Below, piece after piece: positions 12,361-23,700 of a stretch of DNA of 64,000 nucleotides. Source of the stretch: Agrypnia vestita. Lineage: Eukaryota; Arthropoda; Insecta; Trichoptera; Phryganeidae. Positions within the stretch are counted from its first letter, which is position 1, and every line of letters starts with the position of its first letter. The position numbers were made by a program, and so were the translations under genes. The notes under the pieces are model-generated. The model was not told the origin of the DNA. It made no database searches and saw only the letters and a list, made by a program, of their open reading frames with translations. The stretch covers positions 1 to 64,000 of the forward strand of contig JADDOH010000136.1 in NCBI GenBank assembly GCA_016648135.1, in the 5' to 3' direction.

Positions 12361-12660
12361 GGCCCGGTTGTTTGACCAAAAGTAATAGCAAAAAAGTAAA
12401 TTAGGAAAAAAACATAGATTTTTGCAAAAATGTGTTCTTTGACTGGTAGAAAATGCAAATATTTGTGCTGTTTTCATAACTTCTATTACTACCACTGATC
12501 AAGCAACCGACTCTTAGGGCATTGTTTTATCAGTGCTAATGATATTGGTTAAGTAAAAAGCGCAGATTTTTGCATTTTACACCAATTAAATAACCCGTTT
12601 TTGTAAAAATCTATCCTTTATGTTTAACTATCACCATTGCATTAATCAGACAACCGGCCC
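12361..12660. mobile_element. PIF/Harbinger-like MITE, 300 bp
   Basis: Starts GGCCCGGTTGTTTGA and ends with the inverse of GGGCCGGTTGTCTGA; flanked on both sides by TTA (12358-12360 and 12661-12663), the 3-bp target duplication of PIF/Harbinger elements. Both halves carry inverted AGATTTTTGCAAAAA-type segments. No coding. A partial relative starts near 46847. Confidence 0.8.
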
Positions 12661-13002
12661 TTAGTATATTTTATTAATTTTCCATGTGTTGGTGTTACAA
12701 GAAAAATATTAGCATCTGTGAAGGTAATCATGTAATTAATATGCAGAAATTGAATCATAGTAATTATCAGTAGGATGTTAGTTCAAGAGTTCAAGAACAA
12801 TTGCTAATGTTTCTCAGAATAACAATCTCAGCATGACTTTTGAAAATGTGAAATTCTGGAATATTATTTATCTGTAGTTATGTGTTGTTCATATACTTCA
12901 AAAATAATGTTCTGTTTAATATTTTTCTGTATATATTTGTAATTATGTTTGTATGGAAAATATCCGTATATTTTTCTAATTTAGACACAATAAGGTAAAC
13001 CT

Positions 13003-13054
13003 GGAATGAGAAAAGCGAATATATATATATATATATATTCGCTTTTCGCATTCC
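13003..13054. repeat. Near-perfect palindrome with an AT core
   Basis: Arms of 20 nt, GGAATGAGAAAAGCGAATAT and its inverse ATATTCGCTTTTCGCATTCC, with one mismatch and an (AT)n centre. Able to form a cruciform; no gene function is implied. Confidence 0.85.
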
Positions 13055-13087
13055 ATTCCATATATATGTATATATGTAGGTATATAT

Positions 13088-13117
13088 ATTCAGACACAAC
13101 TATAGTGGTGTCTGAAT
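13088..13117. repeat. Hairpin ATTCAGACAC ... GTGTCTGAAT
   Basis: Perfect 10-nt inverted arms around a 10-nt core AACTATAGTG, 33 bases after the larger palindrome. It may be the joined ends of a small DNA transposon or an unrelated hairpin. Confidence 0.7.
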
Positions 13118-13676
13118 TCATGCAGAAAACCCTTATCTCAACACAACAACTATGCTTCTCAAACATTGATAAATTAGTAAATGAACGTTTTAGGATTTAT
13201 AATTATTTATTTTTGAAAAAAATTCTTAGATTTCATTCGTACAATTGTGATTTTTTTTAAAACCACTTATTGATTGAAATTTTTTTATATAACCAGTGGA
13301 TAATGAAAAAAAAATTCTTCAAAAAGTGATGAATTTAATCAAATGTGTGAATAAATGTGAATAATTATATAGGTAATATATAATTATATAAATTTGTACA
13401 AAAGATGTAAAAGGTACATAGAAAAGAAGCTTACTGTATTGTCACTTGAGAGTAAGCACTACAGAGAGGGTACGTAACACAAAATTGAGTTTTGTATGAT
13501 AAAAAAATCAATTTCAATCTGTGCAAAAAAATTATATCAATTTGGAACGCTCGTAGATTGAAGTGGAAAATAAATTTTACAAAAATATATTATTTTTGTT
13601 AATTATTAGATCAAAAGACGAAAAGATTAGGTCAATCGAATTAACGAAACTTGTGAAAATACCACAATGTATTTGA

Positions 13677-14358
13677 TAATTACCGGCGTGCAACGGTGTC
13701 TAGTATTGATCTATTTATATTTGCAAATAAGTACACAAAATGTGGGTCAGATCTGTCAAACAGTATTGATTTGTATTAAGAATATAATATATAAGGGGGA
13801 GTGGGGTGAAGGGGGGAAAATAAATGATGCCTACGTTTTCTGCAGGGTTCTAACGAACAGGTACACAAAATTTGAGTCACATCTATCAAATGGTGTAGAT
13901 TTATATAGAGAATATATTGAGGGAGGAAGTGGGATAATAAAGGGGGGGGGGAGAAAAAATGATCCCCTGTTATCTGCAGGGTCCTAAGGAATAAGTATGA
14001 AAAATTTGTCAAACAGTATATTTTTGTATTGAGAATATACAGGGTGAGAGGGAGGGGGGAGTTGGGTAAAGGTAGGGAGAAGAAACAGCACCTATGTTTT
14101 ACACAGAGTCTTAAAGAATTAGTATGCAAAATATGGCCTTTATTTTTTACAGGTTGCAAAATTTGTCCGATGAAAAAGATCTGTCAAACGGTGTAGATTT
14201 GTGTAGAGAATATATTATGGGGAGGGAGTGGGGTAAAGGAGTAAAGGAATTTGGCGTTTATGTTTTCCACAATCCAAAATTTGAATCAGATCTTTCAAAG
14301 ATGTAGATTTGTATAGAGAACAGACAAACAGACAGACATTAAATTTTGTTGATATAGA
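13677..14358 (-). mobile_element. Helitron-type 5' end with internal minisatellite (five units)
   Basis: The motif CTGTCAAACGGTGTAGATTT with TATAGAGAATATAT recurs at about 13755, 13886, 14013, 14185 and 14292 (spacings 131, 127, 172, 107), each followed by G-rich GGGGAGGGGGTAAA-like DNA and a GGGTCCTAA(A/G)GAATAAGTATG segment. At the right edge AGAACAGACAAACAGACAGAC leads to a minus-strand 5' end TCTATATCAACAAAATTTAA with the same layout as the Helitrons at 14922-15416 and 24597-25095. The opposite (CTAG) end was not found. Confidence 0.65.
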
Positions 14359-14721
14359 TTTATTTATTTCCAAAAATACATACACATGTTATACTACGAG
14401 CTTAAAACTATAAACTAAGTATAAAAACAACCAACACCATGTAATACTATATACAAGAATAGATTTGTGAACCCTTCAATAAGAACGACCTTGAATTATG
14501 GGCTATCGACATTTATACAAAACCCAATCAAGATAATACAATGTGTAATAATAATATGTATCTTACTTAAAATAAAATATCAATGTTTTAGAATCACTGA
14601 GAAATGTTCTGGGTGAGGTTGAATATCTTGTCAGTAATTACTGTTGATTAGTAGTAGTTAATTCAAGACCAAGGCAGGCGGATGCTTGACAATACAGAGA
14701 TTATATTTGATAACATTTGAA

Positions 14722-17700
14722 ATGTGGAGTTTTCTATTAGCAGGCATTGTTTTCATTTTATATTGTATAAATTATTACTGTTACTATACTGAAGATGCAA
14801 AACTTTTTTCCAAAGTCCCTGGTCCCAAGCAATTGCCCTTTATTGGGAACATAATGGATTTTTTATTAGACCCAGGTAATGAATATTCTATATAACTTTG
14901 CTGTCTTGTTTATAAATCATACTAGGTAGCTGTCTATACTCGGCTTTGCTTAGGATTTAGATTAAATTACAATTTAAGATCGTAAGATGGAGCGACTGGG
15001 GAGTGGGGGAAGGAATCTACGTTTCCTAAAGAGTAACTATGTTTATTTAATAACTATCAAACGGTGTAGATTTATATAGAGAATATATAGAGGGAGGAAG
15101 TTATTTCATTATCATAATATGTCATTTACTTAATCCTGGGTGTTTTTGTGATGTGTTTTACTTCAATAATTAGGCCTCTTGACCTGTTAAAGCGTAAAAA
15201 AATAATACATTTTAATAAAAAAAAATAATAACTACATAAAAAAAATCTATGGAGGGGATGGAATAGCCAGAGGGATGGGGTGTTGCCTATATTTTGCGCA
15301 GGGTCGTTAAGAGTAATTTTGCATAGAGTAATCAGGCAAAATTTGATTATGATCAGCTAAAAGGATGTAGAAGTTTATGTGTACAGACAAACAGACAATC
15401 AGTTTATATGCATAGATATAGTATGTTTTTAACACTAAATTGCTGTAACTTTTTAGTTCCACTTTTCTATCGTTCAAGAAGTTTGGCAAACTCGCATAAG
15501 AGCACATACTCAGTTCAAATATTTGGGAACCGTATATTGAACATCTTTGATCCACTTGAAATAGAGGTAGGTTTATTTATATGTACATATTACAATGAAA
15601 AATTCTAAGTAACTTTTTAACTTTAGACAGATGACTGCTCCCTAACATTAAATGGTTCATGGTTAATTATTATGGATTAGTCATGTATTATTAGTTGATG
15701 TGTGTAAATGGATGGATTGTATGGGTATTTGACTCATCAGCTGTAAAAATTAAAGATCTGGTTTGAAATCTCACTTACCCTGGTCTGATGAAGTGGTCAA
15801 ATGAAACAAATTAATGAAAGGTCACTCATTTTTCTGGTTGTTTAATTTTTAAATAAAGATAAGTACAACTATTAATGATATAATGCAGTAGTATAAAATT
15901 TATGGAGTTCAACCATACAGTGTAGAATATAGACTCTAGCATGCCAAGAATCACATCTCCCACCCAAGAGAATATAATGTGAAGATGGACCGTCTGATGG
16001 TGTGAAACTCCGGGTTGCTCCCGACCACCGGACCATAGGCCGTTGGCTGCATTTTACATGTATGCTGCATTGGTTGATGCACGCCCTGACTGGGTGTGCT
16101 CTGCTTGACGAGAACATCACCATATTGCGACATATGTCCACCACAATAATATTTTGAGAACATTGTGACATACCTGTATACCTTTGTATAGTTTAAAATC
16201 TATGTCTGTGAAACCAGAACATGGGTCAAGGATTTCCAAGCGTATGAAGAAATGACTCTGTTGTTTTTTTTATTTTAGGAATCTCAACAGTACAATTTAT
16301 TATAATGACACAATGTATTCAAGAGTTGGTAGACCAATTATAGTGGACCCGCGGTAATCCGGCCCCCCTGTAATCCGACATAACAATTATTATTTAATAT
16401 TTTTTGACAGTCTTCGCTAATGTAGATAATGCATGATTGAGCAGGTTACAACTTGTACGCGCCAGTATTGTGATCGATGAGTAGGTATTGTTTTGATTCT
16501 GATTGCTTACTTTGAATTTGACTACATGTGAAAGCGGTGCGGCCTAGCGTGCGTCCATTGTTTATTGTTTATTCATTGTGTATTACGTATATGTACCTAC
16601 CTATATTATGTCGTCACAAGCCCAGAAGCACAAAACACTGACAATTAAAGAAAAATATGATATTTTAGACCGCCTAAATTGTAATGAATCTTTCAGTGGT
16701 TTAGCAAGTGAATAAGGCGTAGGCCGATCTTCAATTTATGACATTAAAAAAACCATGAGAAGATTAAAAACTTTGTGTCAACTAATGAATGTGGGCCAGG
16801 CAAGAGACAGATATTCAAGAAAGCTGAACATCTAGAAGTGAAAGAAGTTTTATGGTTTCTTCAGGATTTCATAATTTTTGATCATTTTAGTATGTACATT
16901 TGTTTGTACACAATTATTTCCTAATGTGAAGTTATTATTTTTTGTAAGTTCTATAGCATTAATGACGTTAATTTTATAATAAAATGTAAGGTCTCTATTG
17001 TGTTGTTTAATTTACTAAATTTGACATACATAATGAAATATGTTTTGTACTTCAGAGTATAACATATAAAATCTTATCATTGGATCTGTAATTTGTCAGA
17101 TTACAAGGTACTCGTTTGTAAAAAATTCCGGACTATAGAGGATCTTAGGTAGTACTCTACAATACGACCAATTCGATAATCCGACATTGCCCTCCTGCAA
17201 AACGTTTGTCGGATTACCGCGGGTCTACTGAAAAGAACAATAACAATAAAACCAAATAAAGAGAGTAATTAATAAAACATAGTAATCAAAGTGGTGTAAG
17301 AAAAAAAAAATCAAAAGTTGAGGAAAAGATAAACCATAGCACGTAGAGATATAGGTATAAGAAATATATGTTTTTTTTTATTATTAGCAAAAAATATAAA
17401 AATACCAAGAGATCCAGAAAGGACAAGAGCAAAAAATTAAGAAAAAACAGAAAAAATTAAGAAATAGGAGTGGGAATGAGAGAAGGAAGTGGAGTGAAGT
17501 GGTCGGGATTGTGGTTGGGCGGAGAGTGATAAAAGTTTGGCTGGTTTGGCTTGGCATATATTTTCCAAAGGGTCCTAAAAAATAATTGTGAAAATTTTTG
17601 GTCAGATCTGTCAAAGAGCATAGACTTGTATAGAGAATATATCTGCGGCAAAGGGGAGGGGGGTAAAGTTGATGGGGAAAATGTGGCCTATGTTTTTGCC

Positions 17701-20700
17701 TGAGTTCAAGAATGAGTATGCAAAATTTGAGTCAGATCTGTCAAACGGTGTAGCTTTGTATGGAAAATAAATCGGTGGAAGGATTGGGGTAAACGGGGAG
17801 GGGGAATGTTGTCTATGTTTCCTGCCGGGACCTAAAGAATAAGTATGAAAAATTTGGATCAGATCAGTCAAACAGTGTAGATTTGCATGGTGTACACGGA
17901 TAAGATTTTTATCAAGGATTCGTTTCAGGACAGTGCAGAGTTGAGCATGAAGCAGTTAATGAAACACTGCCAGATGTAATTTGTTTGTAGAATGTAGAGT
18001 AAAATGATGCATGCGGTGCGTTATAACTTTTGTTGACTCTTAGAGACTAATGTCTCATCTGTGGATTTACACCATAAGTTTATGAAGTAAAATGTTATTA
18101 ATAAAATAGCCATTGTTACTAACTTTCTACATTTGTGTGTAATTATGTATAATTATAACTTAACATTCACTAACTCATTAATTTTTAAAATATTTACATA
18201 GTTCCTTTAAGTCCGCAACTTTGCTAGGGGACAGTGTCATTGTTACTTTATTAGCGATTTCAGTCACGTGTTCCCCATGGGTTGATAGTTGACCAGTTAA
18301 CATTTAATTTTTCAACATTTTCACAAAATAAATTTCTAGATACTTCTGTCCAGCCCGAAACATATCACGAAAAGTAAACTATATACTTTTCTTCATCCTT
18401 GGCTAAATGAAGGATTATTGACAAGTAATGGTTAGTATTATGCGAATTTTAATAATTTTCAATTGGATGTTGAAATCCATCTAATGCAATTACATATTGG
18501 TAATTTCTATCTTTATAGCGTGGCTTTTCAATGGTTATTGCTTACTATACATGTGTGTATGTGTGTGTGTATTTATGCAGACATAGTTATGTATGTACAT
18601 ATGTACTTTTTTTCTCTCTTTTTACCATGACTGCGATCTTCCTCTCCATTCTTGATCCCCCTCCACTTTTTATTTTTTAACTTCTCTGTTTGTCATTGTG
18701 CAGCAATTAATATAAGTTTATTAATTTGCGGAAACTTGTAAGATGGTCATCGTTCCATTTAATATTTATATGTTACCTGATCTTTTTTTTAAAATTGCAC
18801 TGTTAGTTTCGCATGAAATAAAATATAAATTTATAATGTCCACCAAAAGGAATCAATGAGTTTCTTAAAATGTTGATATGTAATTTATGACACAGGAAGT
18901 TATCTATATGGCTGTATTCTTTCAAATATTTGAAGGGACTATGCTAGAGACATGTACCTATATATCATGGGAAGGACCATAGATGTCTCCTGATCATAGA
19001 TGTTGATCTATAATTCTTCCCACGACATATACCTACATATCTCTAGCATAGTCCGTTCAAATATTTGAAAGAAAACAGAATTAGAACATATACATATACA
19101 ACTTTTAAAAATTTGGTAATGTGTGGAAGTTCTTAGGTACGGTAGAATTGGTGAATGTGTATAATCACTTAAGCCAGCTACTACAGGTCGCAAGCCCTGG
19201 GCCACAATATAAAGACTTCCATATATGTTTCCCATATATAGCTTCGTCTTTGTGAGACGTACTATAATTTATCTTAATTAATACTTAAATTGTTCTACCA
19301 CAATACAAACATAAAAAAACTAACCCTTAAGAACCAAGTTTTTATTTTACTCCCATTCTTTGTAAATTAAGTTTGCCATCATGTAATAATTGATTGACTG
19401 AAAATGAAACATGTATAGACAAATATCTATGTCAAAAATCTCTAAAAATATCTCTTTATTATTTGATTTCTTCCCAAAAAACTATCTATGACCCAATTGT
19501 CATAATTTTTCGAAATTCGTAGTGAAGTACCTATTATACCTACCGAGAAGTTATTCAAATTTTAAATATTCTGTGACGTTATCGGGTCGCCGGCGCCGTT
19601 GGTAGTAATCAAACTTTTGTAATGATTCCAATTTGAAAAAAACCATTAAAATTTCTTAAAATCCATAATTATACTATAATTATTATTATTTTTTAACGAA
19701 AATTTGATAGATCTTTTTGATCATCGGCACGAGTCTGCTTGCAAAGTTTCAGCTTGATGGATCATGGGAAAAGGGTTAAAAATCGATCTAAAGTTTTTTC
19801 GTCAAGAAAACAAGCAAGCAGACGCCACGAGTTAAAAGAAAGGAAGTAATTAGCTTTGAAACAAACAAAGTTACATTGACATGAAACAATGTATAGTTGC
19901 CGGCAAACTTCTTGAAATTCTTTGGCGCAGTGGGGGAATGCGCAGAAGACGAAATTTGGGTCTCGTTGGTGGAAAGGTAGATGTGCAAATTTCCCCCCAC
20001 TACGCCATAGAATTTCAAGATGTTTGCCGCCTACTGTACCTACATGTATATAAATGTTAAAGCAGTATTTTTAAAATTTCTAACATTCAAAACATGAATT
20101 TAATAAAAATACATAAAAATCATAAGATAGTAAGATAAAAAAGTTAATCATATTTTTTTATGGAATATATAAAAAAAAAATATAGAGAAGAAATAATTAA
20201 TGTAGAACTCATATGTTTACATATATTCAATTATTATTAGGAGCTTATTATCCTATGTATGCATGTAAACATGCATTCAAGTAATGAGTGCCAATAACAC
20301 GAGATACATGCAGATTTATTTAAGCATTGTGGTTTACTTTGGTTGTTTCAATCTTCTCACCATAGTAAATTAAATAAAAAGTAACAGACAACATTCAAAT
20401 TAATGAGTTGGTATTGAATGCATATAGACCTTTACTTTTACTCTCAACATGTCTCCCGCTCTGTGGGCAGGCACCGTTAACATAAATATTTGATTTTTAG
20501 GAGAAAAATGGCAGAAAAGACGAAAAATTTTGACTCCAGCATTTCATTTTAACATTCTACGTAATTTCTGCAAAACTTTCAATGAGCAAAGTGAAAAAAT
20601 AGTGCAAAGTTTGAAATCTGAGATTGGCAAACCAGAAACGGATGTGGTATTTTTTGTAGCGCAGTTTACAATAAATTCAATTTGTGGTAAGTTTAGTTTT

Positions 20701-23700
20701 TCATGTAATTTTAATGGTTTATTCGAGATTTAAGAAGCTTTCATATAGTTGAATTATGAGTACAGATGTGTCTTAAAACATACATGTCCGTTAATCCGAC
20801 ATAGATGTCGAAAAGTCCACTATTTGTAGTATGTGCATCTTTTCACTTATCAATATATGTACTGCACTGCAATTAGAGATGGATTTATGGTGTCAGAGGT
20901 CTGCTTAATTGGAAATTTTGGAGACCTCATGTCTTCAGAAAGAAAGACCCAAAATGATAATGTATAATATGTATACAAACAGTAACACAGATATACTTAC
21001 TTACATACCATCATGTCATTTCAAGCAGAGGATGGAGCGCACCACTCTTCTGTCCTGACATACAACTTTCGCCTCATCCACATTCATACATCTTGGCATG
21101 CAACCACAACGGTTGTTGAGGCTTCTAACGGAACCATCTTCCAGTATCAGCGATATTTTAAGTTAAACTATCAATTCAATAATAACAGATCTGGAGCCTA
21201 GAGCTTTCCAGCTGACATGATAGGTACTGAGTGTACACAAATTCATGATTATCTGAACAGTAGCTGAGTACAATCGGATCTGCCAGTATTTTTGGAGTTA
21301 TAACAATGTTTTTCCTTTTTTATTTTTGCGTTCTCTGCTGATTCTTATTGTACCTATTTTCCTTTTCTCAGTGATTCAGGGGCTCTCTTGAAAGCAGGGC
21401 CACTTGCAATTGCAATTTGCGCAACTCCATCACTGACAGCAATTGTCATATGTGCAGTGCCAATGAAAATAAGCCATATGTAACTAAATTAAATATTATA
21501 GACCTCATAAGCATAACATACATCATTGGACACTTAAAATGTAATACAAAACTAAATTTATTTATTCTGTTTTATTTATTAATGTATTTATTTATCTTAA
21601 TTTTATAGAGACGGCCATGGGAATACATTTGGAAGCAAAAGCCAATTCTGATTTTACAAAATACAAGAAAGCAATACATGACATGGGTAGATTTCTAATT
21701 TACAGACTTGTAAGAGTATGGCTTCACACTAATTTAATGTTCCATCTGTCTTCAGTTGGTAAAAGGCAAAGTCAAATATTACCGGCATTGCACAAGTTTA
21801 CCTTAGATGTAATTAGAAAACGGCGTAAGACTATGTTGACTGAAGACACCTCAACTATTATAAATGAAATAGACAATGATGAATACATGAAGAGTACTAA
21901 AAAAAGACTAGCAATGTTAGATTTATTATTGTCAGCTGAATCTGATGGCAAAATTAATGAACAGGGAATAAGGGAAGAAGTTGATACTTTCATGTTTGAG
22001 GTACCTTAAATTAAAAAATATATATATCTATATGCTTACAATTATTTTAAAATATGTTATTATAAATCTTTTTTCCATGTGCTGCTTAGCCATTATCTTA
22101 AAGGTTTATATTAAGTAAAATTCTGTTATTTCCGATCTCCTGTGAATCAAAACTTTTTTAATATATTGTGACCCTAACATTATTTCCATACTAAAATAAA
22201 CTACCATAGTAAATTCAAATACAGTTAAACCCCATTAATTTGAACCCAAATAATTCGAAATTTTTCAAATCCACAAGTCCCAAAATGTTAATTTCATAGT
22301 AGATTAACCCTAACAATTCTAAAACCCCGGTAATTCATAATCCGAAATAATTTTTAGCCCCTTGCATAAATTAATATACAGTTTATATAGTTTACATAAT
22401 TAGATTTTTTTTTATAAAATTGAAAAAATATTTAGATTCTTTTTGCAAGTGAGAACTACAAATATGTCAATATCGGTGTTTTAGTGACATAAATGCAGCG
22501 ATCTTTGTATTAGCATAATATTGCGTTTTGGAAAATGTTTTTTGAAATATACAAAAATACAGATGTTTTTCACAAAATTACATAAAGGATTTTTTTATGA
22601 AATTTACGATTTTTCGCAATCGTATCACAATTTTTTTTTCCTTGAAATTTAAATTAATGGGGTTCTGCACAATTGTTGGATTTCGAATTAACTAGGTTCT
22701 ATTGTATTACAATATTTTTGAACATAACATTCCAATGCCAAGCACAGGGAAATTTAGAACACTTGCATTAAATCGATGTTTGTTACTTTTTATAAATGTT
22801 TGCTGGACAAAGTCAGGAAATGTTTTTGTGAATTGTACATTTTTTTTCAATTAATTTCTTCAATTTCACTCAAATCTTTTTTCGGAAGCGTTTTTTCACA
22901 TAAATATGAGAAATTTGGGCAAACATTTTGTGTTGTTTTCCCGAAATTTCAAATAACAAGGTTTAACTGCCATTTTATTCCAAATAAAGTTCCTTTAATT
23001 TGTATTTATTTTTCTTATAAAAATATGACTGGATTATTATTTTGTTTGTAGATTAATTTCAACATAAAATTTTTAGGGACATGATACAACAACGATGGGT
23101 ATAAGTTTTTGTTTGATGCTGTTAGCTAACCATAAATCGGTTCAGGTAAAAAAAATGAATTAAATCACATAATAAAGTATGTAAACGCTTTGACATGGTG
23201 TTAAAATTTGGTATAAAATCTTTTATAAACGGGGTGTAAAAGAGCTTCTTCACAATACTTTACAGGTGGATTCTTGCCTAAATTATGAGACGAAAATGTT
23301 CAAGCAACAATGCCCTGATATCGATAGTTAAGGAGATAAACAACTTCAAAGTTTTTTTTTCTCCAATATTTCTGACTTATTTTCTCTAAAACGTTGGACT
23401 ATCATTAAAGTAACTTATATCGAATATTAAAAATTCATTCGCTTTATACTAAAACTTTCGGAGCAAAAAATTCAAGTTCAACTTCTTCAAGGTTTTTATC
23501 ATATATATTATGTATTTGAATTGCATTCAATTTAAGAGGCCCCAGTACACGATTTTCGTATTTGCTCTCGATTTTGCTAAATTTAATGTAAACTTATTAA
23601 ATCATTTTGCAAATCCCATAGCTAAACAGGCTTTTAATAAATTTTATTATGATAGATCCATTTATTCTTGAAGCATTTCCTTAAAAAAAATATGAACAAA

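Larger units (their letters stand above)
9686..14721. other. Spacer between P450 copies 1 and 2
   Basis: 5 kb without a supported gene. It holds a LINE 3' fragment (10480), a PIF-like MITE (12361-12660), two perfect or near-perfect hairpins (13003, 13088) and a Helitron-type minisatellite (13677-14358). 10372-10412 (CCCTGATGAAGGCTCAGC...) and 10936-10975 (CGTCCTGACGAAGATA) are repeat fragments. A TA tract is at 11229-11250. The promoter of copy 2 should lie in the last few hundred bases, but no convincing TATA box was singled out. Confidence 0.5.

Noticed and set aside
13776..14159. 127-codon minus-strand frame over the Helitron minisatellite
   Set aside because: Produced by translating C-rich tandem units; not conserved between units.
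14686..14721. Alternative upstream start of copy 2 at TTG 14686
   Set aside because: It is not an ATG, and the ATG at 14722 gives the expected hydrophobic N-terminus also seen at 32542 in copy 3.
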